A model generated the notes under the pieces. It was not told where the DNA came from. It was given only the letters and a program-made list of their open reading frames with translations, and did not search any database. 64,000 bases of DNA from Paraspadella gotoi (taxonomy: Eukaryota > Chaetognatha). The position numbers and the translations under genes are program-made. Location of the stretch: assembly GCA_051294375.1 (NCBI GenBank), contig CM119271.1, positions 3,806,610 through 3,870,609 of the forward strand. The letters run 5' to 3'. Shown here in pieces: positions 11,562-29,614 of the stretch (its first letter is position 1; each line of letters opens with the position of its first letter).

Positions 11562-12264
11562 TCACTTCTTCTTCTTGGCCACAGTCGATCTTCTTGGACG
11601 CCGTATGCTTGGCGTCCTTTTCGCCGCCGCTTATTGGCGGCCGATTGCTTCGACGCCGGTTTCTTGTAGGCGTAGCTTTTTTCGCCGGCATTTTTTTGGC
11701 GGCGACATTTTCGGCGTCTTCTTAGGGCTGAGGGGGCGTCTTTTTTCCCAGTTTTCTTTACCGGGGTTTTCTTTGCCGGCGTCTTCTTGGGCGCCGATTT
11801 TTGGCAGGCGTCTTTTTTGGCGCCTGCTGCTTGGCAGGGCTTTCTTAGACGCCGTCAGCTTGGCCGGCGTCTTTTTACGAGGAACCTCCTTGGGCGTTGG
11901 TTTGAGCAGCGTTCTTTTTAACTTCTTTCTCAGCGGCGGCGCCAGCTTTCTTGGCCGGCGCTTTCTTCGACGCCGGCGTCGCCTTCTTGGCCTTAAAGTG
12001 GCCAGGAATGGCCTTTGGCCGTAACGAAGGTGCCGCCTTCCACTCCGCGTTTCAAAGCGATGTTGATCTGAGTGTTGGTTGCCTTCGTGTCCTTAACGTT
12101 GTAGTTGAAAGGATGTATTCTTGATGGCCACCTTGGACGAGCCCTTCCTGTCGCCAAGGCCACGATCGCTTCGGCGATCATGCGGCCGAAAGGTGATGGG
12201 CCCAGATTTTTTTGGCGGCCTGAGCCTTCTCGGCTGGAATCGTTTTCTTGGCGGTAGAGCCCAT
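11562..12264 (-). CDS. H1: Linker histone H1, frame broken by small indels (unit 1)
   Basis: H1 binds linker DNA at the nucleosome dyad and compacts chromatin in the nucleus. The minus strand starts M-G-S-T-A-K-K-T-I-P-A-E-K-A-Q-A. The globular domain can be followed across frames: HHLSAA, MIAEAIVAL, RKGSSKVAIK, then YNVKDTKATNTQINIALKR and GVEGGTFVTAKGH. A long Lys/Ala/Pro tail follows, ending AKKKK and TGA. The span is 703 nt, about 234 codons, normal for H1, but it does not stay in one frame. Breaks are single-base changes, mostly in homopolymers (for example a CC/C change near 12148 and a lost base in the KKY codons near 12118). The unit 2 copy is intact at some of these places, so sequencing error is likelier than a pseudogene. 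A TATA box lies upstream and a histone stem-loop downstream. Confidence 0.8.
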
Positions 12265-12335
12265 GATTATAATACGAGAGCGTGGACTTTTGTGTGTTGA
12301 ACTTAGCAGTATGTTTACCCCAGTTTCGGACGAGA

Positions 12336-12342
12336 TTTTATA
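12336..12342 (-). promoter_or_regulatory. TATA box of histone H1 (unit 2 promoter)
   Basis: TATAAAA on the minus strand, 72 bp upstream of the H1 ATG at 12264, with the TCGATCC/GGATCGA dyad next to it (12345-12363). Confidence 0.65.
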
Positions 12343-13260
12343 GCTCGATCCTCGTCGGATCGAACCTTAACGAGAGCGCTTCATGTTTTGACCAATAAAG
12401 GGAGATAAAAATTGACTGAGTTTTGTGTTTGTTTGACGACTTTATTTATTATAATTTATATCTATTATTAAGTTAAGCTAAATAAAAATTCTGTGACTTT
12501 CACCATCAAAATATATTTTTCGTGCTGTGACGAATTAAACGAGAAAAACTTCTTTTGATAATTTTAAAAAGTAAATAATAAAATAATAATTTTTTGAAAC
12601 TCCTAATACCATCGCAGGAGTATCAAGCCCACCAAAAGCAAATCGGATCGGAGACTCGGCCATCTCCGCGAATCCTGATTGGTCAAGTATGGAACCGGAA
12701 TCGACACAATCAGCTTGCAGGATCATCGGAACTGTAAATTTTACCCACGTCGCCGATCCTCTCCCTCAGCTATAAAATAGACCAAGTGTGGCGAACATAA
12801 ATTCGCCTCCCTTAAAGCTTGGTGAAACTCAGCTCGCCTCAGGATACAACTGAATATGTTACATGCAAATCACTTTAAATGTATGCATCCTTAATGTTAT
12901 TACTAATTTTTTTATTATCTGTTAATTTTTTTTATTTATCAATAAATTAATCTTCTTTAATAATTTTATTGGTTCTGGGTCTGGTAGTAGCCAAGTATTA
13001 CATACTTAATGCTGATACTCATATTTCATGCCATCTGGGAAAAGTATTTTTGGGCTTAAAATATAGTAATAACAAATTGAAAATATAGTTAATAACGAAA
13101 TTAAAACAATAAAAGAAAATATATTGTTTTATTATCTTAAGAATAAATATAACAAAATATTTTGATTCAGAAATTGCCTATCTTAATTAAGAAAAATCAT
13201 TTCTTTACCAGGCAATTTCAATAACACTTTGCTGGTTAATCAGGCAAAATATTACCTAAG

Positions 13261-13545
13261 TTTACCCCTTAGTCCCATTGGCTTGGACAACTAAGTACTC
13301 GTTCACCAACCGTAAGTTACGGGTTAATTCCCTCATGGTCACGCTGGTTAAAGTGTGATGGTGTCGGTATAAACACGCCAGTGACATGGGGTGGTCATTG
13401 GCGGTCCAAAGCCCTGAGCGCCAGCTGTCGGGAGATACCATTCACCCCAGGCATCCCCATTGCCATACTGGCTTGTTTTTTAGAGTAGCATTGAACAAGA
13501 CTCCTGCGTGTGTCTTACCGTCACCTTTATTTTCAGAATAAGATT
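13261..13545 (+). mobile_element. SINE-like element, unit 2 copy (no gap)
   Basis: Uninterrupted version of the element at 1021-1324. The B-box region reads GGGTTAATTCC, one base short of the unit 1 form. Confidence 0.45.
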
Positions 13546-14075
13546 TTTTTTTCTTAAGTGATACAAAATAAAATTTAGCAAAATTTTAAAACTAATTACG
13601 CCGTATTATCTATCTTTTCTGGTTTTTAATAGAACTAATTAAGAAAGAGAAATGAGATGTGAAATCAAACTTCGCTAAAAACCGCAACAATAGTCAAGGC
13701 GAAAAGGTAAGCGATAAATTCCGTTAACCAGAAGCCACAAATTTTTCAACGGAAAAAAAAAATTAATAAAGTTTCCCGACACCAAAGTCCCAAGAAAATC
13801 TCGAGTCGCTCAGATGCCAAATTTCACTTTTCGGTTGGAAATTTAAAAAAAAAATAATTCCCGCGACCGAGATTTTCCAGGCGGCGAGGATTGCGCATAA
13901 ATGCAAATCCGACGCCTTATTACTTCGGAGCTAAGATGATTGCATATTGCATATGCATAATGCATAATGTATAGAATGTTATTACTGTTATTCTAACACT
14001 ATTATTTCATTGTTACTTCTAAAAATATATCATCACAGGATGTTTTGTTTTAGATGGCGCTAGCTAATTGGCTAA

Positions 14076-14137
<62 letters not shown>

Positions 14138-14980
14138 ACACACTCATTCTTATTCATTTGTGAGGCTTTTGTCCGCCACAGCTGATTGCTCACGCCGAAG
14201 ATATTGAGTTATCAATGTCGGTCAGCCACACTGAACAATGAACATCCCAATAGAATCTTCACTTGAAATTCTAAAACTACTTATAAAAATGGTCTTCTTT
14301 AAACTATCAAACAAACTAGCGATCATTCGCAAAGGAACCAACGTATAAATGTATAAGAAAGAAATAAGGAACGAAAAAAAAACGAACGAAGCAAAGAACG
14401 AACGACAAAAGAAAAATCACGTGACTATAATCTGGTCAGTTCGAGTCGAACGTGTGACTCAGGATCGTTGCGGGCTTCGGCTTGTCCGGGACGAGAGGGC
14501 AAAGGGGAGGGGGCGTTATTGAAAAGGGTTTGGGAAGAGGGAAAAGGGTAAAGGGACGAGGCCCCCCCCAAAAAAAGAGACAAGGTTAATGATGAAAGGT
14601 CGAGAGAAAATGACCCAGTGAGGTCAGGGTCAACGCGCGGAGAAGGTCACATGGACCCCGAGCGAGAGGGAGATCTTGACCTCTTGAGTTTGATTGCTTG
14701 AGTTATTTCTTGTTTCGTGATTCGTATTATTTATTTCTTTTCATTATTAAATTCTTTATAAGTTTTTTCTTTACTTTTTTTAAATACGTTTTTATTTTGA
14801 AAAATGTTTCACTGTCTAAGATTTTAGAATAATTTATAATTATGATTTTTGTTTCCCTTCTTTATTTTTCTGATTCATTTTTTCATTCTTTTCATTATTC
14901 ATTCATTCATTCATTCATTCATTCGTTCTTTCTTTTCTTATTCTTTCTTTTTCTTTCTTCTTTTCTTTCTTTCTTTCTTT

Positions 14981-15016
<36 letters not shown>

Positions 15017-15319
15017 TGTTCTTTCTTCTTTCTTTCTTTTTCTTCTTTCTTTCGTTCTCCCCTCCTCGACTCACCCGACTCATTCCGCCAGCGATAAGAA
15101 CAAAGACGAATGTCCGTAGAAAATATTCACGTCTTTCGTCGCTGTGGTGGTCGTCGTCGTCGTGAATCGTCATTTTCACAGAGATTCACGTGACTATCGT
15201 CTCTTTTTCGTCGTCATCATCGTCGTCGTCGCCTTTCCACTCGAGGACGCTGAGTCACAGAAGCCGCGTGATCGTCGTTTTGTTTGTGTTTTGTGTTGTT
15301 TTCGTTGTTGTCTTCCAGA

Positions 15320-15520
15320 CGGGACAAAGTCAAGGATGCAGCGGGGAGGTCCCTTCGTTCGACGATGCGTTGGGGAAGAAGTCGCCGTCCGACGTCTCGA
15401 TCGAGGGCTTGGGAGTTGCATCTCTATAGGGCGGTTGGGGGGGGAGGGCGGGGTGATGAAACATTGGTCAAAAAACTCAAAGAATCTGCAATCAGAATTT
15501 TAACAGCAGAAAACAAATGA
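15320..15520 (+). CDS. Candidate exon, unit 2 copy
   Basis: Follows a pyrimidine tract ending TTCCAG (ending at 15319). It contains VPSFDDALGKKSPSDVS and then, after a G run that is longer than in unit 1, DETLVKKLKESAIRIL, TAENK and a stop at 15518-15520. The difference in G-run length shows how the two frames could be joined or separated by error. Product not recognised. Confidence 0.25.
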   Translation, partial: RDKVKDAAGRSLRSTMRWGRSRRPTSRSRAWELHLYRAVGGGGRGDETLVKKLKESAIRILTAENK

Positions 15521-15986
15521 GCAGTCCGTCTCGCCGTTGATTCAAGATTATCATGAATGTTGAGTCGTTTTTTGTTCACACTGATTTCATTTCAGACCGA
15601 TATCATTTCAAAAAATAGTCATTTCACACTAAAACTATTTATCATTGATGTCGTTTCATACATATCATAACATATCATATCATATCAAATATCTGTCAAA
15701 GGCAATGACGCGTTAGCATGCGCTCGTCAACGTTTTGGTTCTAGCGCCGTCAAGGAAAATGATTAGAAATCGGATGCGCTGACGTCGTTTTCCGCTTTTT
15801 GTTTAGCCTCTTGGCTCGTTTCACTTCCGACGACGACGACGACGACGACGACGACGATGACCACGAAGATGAGGACAACAAGATGTGAACAATAAAAGGC
15901 ACCAAAGCGGTAAACAAACAGAAAACAAGAAAGCAATTGTACGAAGCGATAACTCAGTAACGGAAATTGGATCTGTCTCTCTCACT

Positions 15987-16011
15987 NNNNNNNNNNNNNN
16001 NNNNNNNNNNN
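15987..16011. other. 25-N join, A/B segments of unit 2
   Basis: The left flank ends at the start of a (CT)n array, at a different point from unit 1. The right flank is the standard B start. Confidence 0.85.
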
Positions 16012-18200
16012 AAAAGATTCGAAAATGGATTGAATTTGGTCTCGAGATGAATTCGAAACGGATTCAAAATGGATGCAAAGGGGACTGGGAAGAGATTCGA
16101 AATGGATCGAATCGGATTCGAAATGGATTCGAATCGGATTTGGTATGAAAAGGTGGGAAAGCGAACTGATTTGAAACAGAATCGAATGGATTCAGAAGAT
16201 AGAAAGTAGGGAAGAAAATGGGCTCGATATGGAAAAGGTGAGGAAAGAGAAAGAAAAGGCGTCAGAGAGGAGTAATGCTGCAAGAGTTTTACGGTCAGAA
16301 AAAAGGACGTTGACCAGAAGAAGGTGAGAAGTGCATATGCGAGGGACGGGTCGGCTGTGCGATCGACCTTAGTGTCAGTGACTCTGATTCTTTTCAGATT
16401 ATTATCCGACATTTCGCGGGGAAGAAAGTGGGGGAAAGGGGTAGGGAAGGGAAGAAGGAACGGAATGTCGGGGCTCGCGAAACGGGTATAATCCAATTGG
16501 CGAAGATCGGCGAGAGAAAAAGTTTCGGTAGAAATTCGGCGAGAAAGAAAGAAAGTGTTGGCGAGAAAGAAGAAATCGAATTCGGCGGAAAGAGAAAGAA
16601 AGTCGTTGGCGAAAAAGAAAGAAATTGAAAGTCAGTTTCGGCGAGGAAAGAGAGAAAAAATTTCGGCGAAGTCGGTAGAGCGGAAAAAAATTGGCGGGGG
16701 TGGAGTTCAGAGAGAAAGCGGTCAGATAAAGGTTAAATAAGGATGTCAGAGAGCGGTCAGAGAGGAAAGAGGGAAATGGGTGAGTTGTTATTGTGATGGT
16801 TAGAGAGAAAGAGGAAATAGGTGAGATCTATTTGGTTAAGTCCCGGTTAGCAGCTCAGGGGTGAGAGGAAATCTTAGTGGATTTCTTAGGGGATTTCTTA
16901 GTGGTAGTGTAAGAGCAGCACATTGGGCGTCACTCTATCTGGGATGGGGGTAATCTGGGTCTAACTAACGAAGGCAAAAAGAAGAAGGCAAAAATGTGGG
17001 AAAATGTGTATGTACTACTAAAAAGGCAAAAAAAAGGTCTACAAAAAACGAGAGGGAAATCGAAAGGGGCGGAGAGGAGAAAAGTAAGAGAAGAAGGTAA
17101 AAACGAGAAGTGAAAACTGGGTGAGCCTCGAGCCCTGGTGCTAGGAGGAGGAAGAGAGGGTGATGCGTGGATGACGAGACCACGAGACTCGCGCTCGGGC
17201 TGGTTTGGTCGTTGATTTTATTTCCTTTTTTTTATTAATCTCGTTATAATTTTTAGAATATCACTTTTAGTTGTTTATAGAATATAGATAAACAAATACC
17301 AATATTTACGACTTTTTTTTTAAACAGCGTTAAACAGCGCGATAAAACGACAGGTGATTGGTACAGTTTATGCGTTCGGCAACAAAAGACCATCCCACGT
17401 TATGTCGCCAAGACAACAAAGGATCGGAATTGAGGGAAAGGAAAGAAAATATGAAAATAGGGAGAAAAAAAAATTGAAAGAAAAAACTTGGGACAGCAAA
17501 TGAAAGTCAAGACGACAAGAAGAAAGAAAGAAAGAATAAAAAGAAAGAGAGAAAGAAGAAAAAAAACATAAAGACAGAAAGGGTCACCAGAATCGGAGCG
17601 TGAGTCGCGCCATCTTTTTATGCTTGATTTTTCTTTCATTTTTTTTTTTTCTAGACTCGGCCCGCTTGGCATAACGACGCTCCAGAGTGTTCAATAGTCA
17701 AAACTCGACGTTAACGGTAACGGGAGATAGATGTGACTATTACCAGTTTCGCTTTCAATAATACAGACAAAGAGCGAGTTTAAACTCCATTGCTGATAGC
17801 ATAACCATTAGCCTTCCGAATAGCAGAGTTTAAGTAGAAAAGATTTTCCTTCGACTCTTCGGGAGATGAATTATTTCGAGAAGTTATTCAGACTAACAAT
17901 GCCGCGCCTTTGGAGCGCCGCGCCTTTTAAGTTTAATGGGATTTTTATTCATAGCATCAAAGGTAAATTCTATATCCATTCCGAGTTATTTTTTCCCTGT
18001 TTTTTTTTTTTTTTTTTCAAAAGCACAAACTTTTTGTGAAGTTGCAATGGGAATTTTAATCAAAAAAAGTATTGTCCGGCGCGAAAATATCGAACATGAT
18101 GAGAACACTTCTTTTTTTCGTACGGATATCTATTTTTAAAAAAAAAAATATTATTCGCTTTTCTCCCTGTCAAAACACACACACACACTCTCTCCTCTCT

Positions 18201-18277
<77 letters not shown>

Positions 18278-20085
18278 CTCACGATATCGACCAATTCTCA
18301 CCAGACTGTCACATTTGTCATCTCGATTCGGTGATGATCCCTATCACCATCGTTGTCCTCATCGTCGTCGACGTCGAGGTGACCAAATTAGTATTACTTT
18401 TTGAAATCGATCACGCAATCTTAGTCTTTTATCAGTCCTTTTTTCAATTCGTTGTGATCATTCCGCGAGACACAATTACAGCGATACTTCATCGTCGACG
18501 TTATCGTCGCCGTCATTGAAAACCGATTGAGATCAATCGACGTGATCGTCATCGTCATCGTCATCCACCGACCTTCGTCTAAAAATAGTTTAATCTTCAT
18601 CCGCTTCTTTCGCCGCCTTCGTAGCCTCCAACGCTGATTGGCGAGCGTTCAACGAAGTCTCCCCTCTCCCAGCCTTCGTGACTCGCTCTCCCTCAGACAA
18701 GATTTTCTCTCCATTCTCTCTTTTTATTCCCGGTTCCGTCTTTCTTCCCGTCTTGCGTCACAACTGTTTTTCTCGTCGTCTTTGTCTTTCTCTCTCTTCT
18801 CCTAACATTCCCCCAACGCGACTCGCTCTCACACCTTAATCGCTCCCGATTGCCACCTTGAGCCTTGCACCTGCAATCTCCCAATCCAGAGAGTCTTCTC
18901 TAATTCGCTAGTATAGGTCAGGCCAACCTTGTAGCACTATCACTTGTTTTTTTTATCGATAACACTACGTAATATATGAACTATGAACGTATATATGAAC
19001 CTTGAACAATATATGAACATTGAACAATATCTTCATCATTGTTTCAATCAAGTACTTCATTTCCAATTTCCATTCATTTATTCGCTTCTCCGCTGATTTT
19101 CGCCTTTCGCCAGAAATTGGTAAAACCAATGAAAAAAACTATTAGTAGTTTATTAGCCAATATTGCTTTCTGACAATGAAATACCATCTTGGACATAACT
19201 TTCGCGATGCATTTGAAATGGAAACAAACGTTTGTGATTTAATCAATAAAACTTTATTCCCGATTATGATATTTATAATTTAACATCTTAATATTGATTT
19301 GTATAAATCTTTCTCATTTTATTCAGATCACGTGAAATTATAATTGATTTTTATAAAATGTTTAACCAGTGTCGTGGGTTCGAATCCCACCGCTGCCACA
19401 ACATTTAAGTAAGTAGACAGAGATTTCAACATGAAACCAAAGTGGGATTTATTTAAAAATATGAACAAGAGCAAGATCAGTACAAAAATGGTCAGCTATT
19501 ATAGTGAACAATCGGATCAGCGACATGGGCTCGTTTCCCGATGGCATGAAGCCCGTCTTCTCATTGGTTGATTCCCGACGATGATTCATCCAATTCTTGG
19601 TTCTGATTCCATCTGAAATGCTATCATCAACAAATAGTGGCTTAAGGCCCTCCAACTCAACTTACAAGGTAATAATGTAGCAGAACTCGGAAAAATTTCA
19701 ATCAAGCATCTCTAACAATCTAGTTTATTAACTCCCAAATTAATCATTCTATCATTCTAATCACTCGCCGTCACCAATTCTTTTAAAAACTTAAAGTTAA
19801 AAAAACTAAAAGTTAAATGAAATTGGTGCAACCAATAAAAAAATATCCATCCATTTAATAAATAAGCTATCTTGTCCCTGACTTTGGACAGACTTTGGTG
19901 GTTTAAAGGCCTCGATCACACTTGCAAGATAATAACATAGCAGGTTTCTGCAAGCTTTTAATCAAGCCTCTCTCACAGACTTGTTTATTCACTCAAAGTG
20001 AACCTGGCTTCCCTATCAATGAAGTGTAAGTATTAGATCGGGGAATACTATATTACAAATATGACATCTTTTGTGAAGGATGTTT
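16012..20085. repeat. B segment of unit 2
   Basis: Matches 7448-11492. After about 17233 it differs from unit 1 by many small indels. It holds (CT)n at 18188-18273, the tRNA T-arm piece and the DR repeat at 19817-20026. Confidence 0.75.
19374..19398 (+). other. tRNA 3' fragment, unit 2 copy
   Basis: Same T-arm and acceptor strand as at 10776-10800, in the same position relative to H1, and equally without a 5' half. Confidence 0.55.
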
Positions 20086-20101
20086 GGCCCTGATAAGGGC
20101 C
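20086..20101 (-). terminator. Histone mRNA 3' stem-loop (unit 2)
   Basis: GGCCCTTATCAGGGCC on the minus strand, 54 bp past the H1 stop, followed by the same purine-containing downstream sequence as in unit 1. Confidence 0.85.
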
Positions 20102-20155
20102 GTTTGGGTGAGTATTCAGGTTCATAGAGACAGAGTCAGATTGACTCGGAATGCT

Positions 20156-20857
20156 TCACTTCTTCTTCTTGGCCACAGTCGACTTCTTGGACGCCGTATG
20201 CTTGGCGTCCTTTTCGCCGCCGTCTTATTGGCGGCCGATTGCTTCGACGCCGGTTTCTTAGGCGTAGCTTTTTTCGCCGGCATTTTTTTGGCGGCGACAT
20301 TTATCGGCGTCTTCTTAGGGCTGAGGGGGCGTCTTTTTTCCCAGTTTTCTTTACCGGGGTTTTCTTTGCCGGCGTCTTCTTGGGCGCCGATTTTTTGGCA
20401 GGCGTCTTTTTTGGCGCCTGCTGCTTGGCAGGGCTTTCTTAGACGCCGTCAGCTTGGCCGGCGTCTTTTTACGAGGAACCTCCTTGGGCGTTGGTTTAGC
20501 AGCGTTCTTTTTAACTTCTTTCTCAGCGGCGGCGCCAGCTTTCTTGGCCGGCGCTTTCTTCGACGCCGGCGTCGCCTTCTTGGCCTTAAAGTGGCCAGGA
20601 ATGGCCTTTGGCCGTAACGAAGGTGCCGCCTTCCACTCCGCGTTTCAAAGCGATGTTGATCTGAGTGTTGGTTGCCTCGTGTCCTTAACGTTGTAGTTGA
20701 AAGGATGTACTTCTTGATGGCCACCTTGGACGAGCCCTTCCTGTCGGCCAAGCCACGATCGCTTCGGCGATCATGCGGCCGAAAGGTGATGGGACCCCAG
20801 ATTTTTTGGCGGCCTGAGCCTTCTCGGCTGGAATCGTTTTCTGGCGGTAGAGCCCAT
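20156..20857 (-). CDS. H1: Linker histone H1, frame broken by small indels (unit 2)
   Basis: Second complete H1 copy, 702 nt from ATG to the TGA after AKKKK. A base is lost at codons 5-6 (TTCTGG where unit 1 has TTCTTGG), so the N-terminal frame is broken at once. The globular part then reads DRKGSSKVAIKKYILS in one frame, and the tail continues in another. Unit 1 lacks a base in the KKY codons where this copy is whole, and this copy lacks a base where unit 1 is whole. That complementary pattern suggests one intact H1 sequence read with errors. Promoter and stem-loop are as in the other copies. Confidence 0.8.
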
Positions 20858-25445
<4,588 letters not shown>

Positions 25446-25470
25446 NNNNNNNNNNNNNNNNNNNNNNNNN
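25446..25470. other. 25-N join, A/B segments of unit 3
   Basis: The left side ends just at the start of the expected (GA)n array (compare 4652). The right side is the standard B start. Confidence 0.85.
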
Positions 25471-27659
25471 AAAAGATTCGAAAATGGATTGAATTTGGTC
25501 TCGAGATGAATTCGAAACGGATTCAAAATGGATGCAAAGGGGACTGGGAAGAGATTCGAAATGGATCGAATCGGATTCGAAATGGATTCGAATCGGATTT
25601 GGTATGAAAAGGTGGGAAAGCGAACTGATTTGAAACAGAATCGAATGGATTCAGAAGATAGAAAGTAGGGAAGAAAATGGGCTCGATATGGAAAAGGTGA
25701 GGAAAGAGAAAGAAAAGGCGTCAGAGAGGAGTAATGCTGCAAGAGTTTTACGGTCAGAAAAAAGGACGTTGACCAGAAGAAGGTGAGAAGTGCATATGCG
25801 AGGGACGGGTCGGCTGTGCGATCGACCTTAGTGTCAGTGACTCTGATTCTTTTCAGATTATTATCCGACATTTCGCGGGGAAGAAAGTGGGGGAAAGGGG
25901 TAGGGAAGGGAAGAAGGAACGGAATGTCGGGGCTCGCGAAACGGGTATAATCCAATTGGCGAAGATCGGCGAGAGAAAAAGTTTCGGTAGAAATTCGGCG
26001 AGAAAGAAAGAAAGTGTTGGCGAGAAAGAAGAAATCGAATTCGGCGGAAAGAGAAAGAAAGTCGTTGGCGAAAAAGAAAGAAATTGAAAGTCAGTTTCGG
26101 CGAGGAAAGAGAGAAAAAATTTCGGCGAAGTCGGTAGAGCGGAAAAAAATTGGCGGGGGTGGAGTTCAGAGAGAAAGCGGTCAGATAAAGGTTAAATAAG
26201 GATGTCAGAGAGCGGTCAGAGAGGAAAGAGGGAAATGGGTGAGTTGTTATTGTGATGGTTAGAGAGAAAGAGGAAATAGGTGAGATCTATTTGGTTAAGT
26301 CCCGGTTAGCAGCTCAGGGGTGAGAGGAAATCTTAGTGGATTTCTTAGGGGATTTCTTAGTGGTAGTGTAAGAGCAGCACATTGGGCGTCACTCTATCTG
26401 GGATGGGGGTAATCTGGGTCTAACTAACGAAGGCAAAAAGAAGAAGGCAAAAATGTGGGAAAATGTGTATGTACTACTAAAAAGGCAAAAAAAAGGTCTA
26501 CAAAAAACGAGAGGGAAATCGAAAGGGGCGGAGAGGAGAAAAGTAAGAGAAGAAGGTAAAAACGAGAAGTGAAAACTGGGTGAGCCTCGAGCCCTGGTGC
26601 TAGGAGGAGGAAGAGAGGGTGATGCGTGGATGACGAGACCACGAGACTCGCGCTCGGGCTGGTTTGGTCGTTGATTTTATTTCCTTTTTTTTATTAATCT
26701 CGTTATAATTTTTAGAATATCACTTTTAGTTGTTTATAGAATATAGATAAACAAATACCAATATTTACGACTTTTTTTTTAAACAGCGTTAAACAGCGCG
26801 ATAAAACGACAGGTGATTGGTACAGTTTATGCGTTCGGCAACAAAAGACCATCCCACGTTATGTCGCCAAGACAACAAAGGATCGGAATTGAGGGAAAGG
26901 AAAGAAAATATGAAAATAGGGAGAAAAAAAAATTGAAAGAAAAAACTTGGGACAGCAAATGAAAGTCAAGACGACAAGAAGAAAGAAAGAAAGAATAAAA
27001 AGAAAGAGAGAAAGAAGAAAAAAAACATAAAGACAGAAAGGGTCACCAGAATCGGAGCGTGAGTCGCGCCATCTTTTTATGCTTGATTTTTCTTTCATTT
27101 TTTTTTTTTCTAGACTCGGCCCGCTTGGCATAACGACGCTCCAGAGTGTTCAATAGTCAAAACTCGACGTTAACGGTAACGGGAGATAGATGTGACTATT
27201 ACCAGTTTCGCTTTCAATAATACAGACAAAGAGCGAGTTTAAACTCCATTGCTGATAGCATAACCATTAGCCTTCCGAATAGCAGAGTTTAAGTAGAAAA
27301 GATTTTCCTTCGACTCTTCGGGAGATGAATTATTTCGAGAAGTTATTCAGACTAACAATGCCGCGCCTTTGGAGCGCCGCGCCTTTTAAGTTTAATGGGA
27401 TTTTTATTCATAGCATCAAAGGTAAATTCTATATCCATTCCGAGTTATTTTTTCCCTGTTTTTTTTTTTTTTTTTTCAAAAGCACAAACTTTTTGTGAAG
27501 TTGCAATGGGAATTTTAATCAAAAAAAGTATTGTCCGGCGCGAAAATATCGAACATGATGAGAACACTTCTTTTTTTCGTACGGATATCTATTTTTAAAA
27601 AAAAAAATATTATTCGCTTTTCTCCCTGTCAAAACACACACACACACTCTCTCCTCTCT

Positions 27660-27736
<77 letters not shown>

Positions 27737-29544
27737 CTCACGATATCGACCAATTCTCACCAGACTGTCACATTTGTCATCTCGATTCGGTGATGATCCC
27801 TATCACCATCGTTGTCCTCATCGTCGTCGACGTCGAGGTGACCAAATTAGTATTACTTTTTGAAATCGATCACGCAATCTTAGTCTTTTATCAGTCCTTT
27901 TTTCAATTCGTTGTGATCATTCCGCGAGACACAATTACAGCGATACTTCATCGTCGACGTTATCGTCGCCGTCATTGAAAACCGATTGAGATCAATCGAC
28001 GTGATCGTCATCGTCATCGTCATCCACCGACCTTCGTCTAAAAATAGTTTAATCTTCATCCGCTTCTTTCGCCGCCTTCGTAGCCTCCAACGCTGATTGG
28101 CGAGCGTTCAACGAAGTCTCCCCTCTCCCAGCCTTCGTGACTCGCTCTCCCTCAGACAAGATTTTCTCTCCATTCTCTCTTTTTATTCCCGGTTCCGTCT
28201 TTCTTCCCGTCTTGCGTCACAACTGTTTTTCTCGTCGTCTTTGTCTTTCTCTCTCTTCTCCTAACATTCCCCCAACGCGACTCGCTCTCACACCTTAATC
28301 GCTCCCGATTGCCACCTTGAGCCTTGCACCTGCAATCTCCCAATCCAGAGAGTCTTCTCTAATTCGCTAGTATAGGTCAGGCCAACCTTGTAGCACTATC
28401 ACTTGTTTTTTTTATCGATAACACTACGTAATATATGAACTATGAACGTATATATGAACCTTGAACAATATATGAACATTGAACAATATCTTCATCATTG
28501 TTTCAATCAAGTACTTCATTTCCAATTTCCATTCATTTATTCGCTTCTCCGCTGATTTTCGCCTTTCGCCAGAAATTGGTAAAACCAATGAAAAAAACTA
28601 TTAGTAGTTTATTAGCCAATATTGCTTTCTGACAATGAAATACCATCTTGGACATAACTTTCGCGATGCATTTGAAATGGAAACAAACGTTTGTGATTTA
28701 ATCAATAAAACTTTATTCCCGATTATGATATTTATAATTTAACATCTTAATATTGATTTGTATAAATCTTTCTCATTTTATTCAGATCACGTGAAATTAT
28801 AATTGATTTTTATAAAATGTTTAACCAGTGTCGTGGGTTCGAATCCCACCGCTGCCACAACATTTAAGTAAGTAGACAGAGATTTCAACATGAAACCAAA
28901 GTGGGATTTATTTAAAAATATGAACAAGAGCAAGATCAGTACAAAAATGGTCAGCTATTATAGTGAACAATCGGATCAGCGACATGGGCTCGTTTCCCGA
29001 TGGCATGAAGCCCGTCTTCTCATTGGTTGATTCCCGACGATGATTCATCCAATTCTTGGTTCTGATTCCATCTGAAATGCTATCATCAACAAATAGTGGC
29101 TTAAGGCCCTCCAACTCAACTTACAAGGTAATAATGTAGCAGAACTCGGAAAAATTTCAATCAAGCATCTCTAACAATCTAGTTTATTAACTCCCAAATT
29201 AATCATTCTATCATTCTAATCACTCGCCGTCACCAATTCTTTTAAAAACTTAAAGTTAAAAAAACTAAAAGTTAAATGAAATTGGTGCAACCAATAAAAA
29301 AATATCCATCCATTTAATAAATAAGCTATCTTGTCCCTGACTTTGGACAGACTTTGGTGGTTTAAAGGCCTCGATCACACTTGCAAGATAATAACATAGC
29401 AGGTTTCTGCAAGCTTTTAATCAAGCCTCTCTCACAGACTTGTTTATTCACTCAAAGTGAACCTGGCTTCCCTATCAATGAAGTGTAAGTATTAGATCGG
29501 GGAATACTATATTACAAATATGACATCTTTTGTGAAGGATGTTT
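25471..29544. repeat. B segment of unit 3
   Basis: Same as 16012-20085 shifted by 9459 bp. I could find no difference in the stretches I compared. It holds (CT)n at 27647-27733, the T-arm piece, and DR at 29276-29485. Confidence 0.8.
28833..28857 (+). other. tRNA 3' fragment, unit 3 copy
   Basis: Identical to the 19374-19398 copy, 9459 bp further on. Confidence 0.55.
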
Positions 29545-29560
29545 GGCCCTGATAAGGGCC
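29545..29560 (-). terminator. Histone mRNA 3' stem-loop (unit 3)
   Basis: GGCCCTTATCAGGGCC on the minus strand, 54 bp past the H1 stop codon. Confidence 0.85.
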
Positions 29561-29614
29561 GTTTGGGTGAGTATTCAGGTTCATAGAGACAGAGTCAGAT
29601 TGACTCGGAATGCT

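Larger units (their letters stand above)
12265..15986. repeat. A segment of unit 2
   Basis: Same order as unit 1: H1 promoter; CCAAT pair with a two-base difference; plus-strand TATA at 12771-12779; SINE-like element at about 13261-13545; octamer at 13901-13908; (CT)n at 14079-14130; ATTC/CTTT tract at 14900-15055; candidate exon from 15320; (GAC)n at 15830-15857. It ends at the 25-N gap 15987-16011. Confidence 0.75.

Noticed and set aside
20156-20696. Plus-strand frames rich in Phe/Leu/Gly/Arg over the H1 gene
   Set aside because: They are the opposite strand of the H1 Lys/Ala tail.
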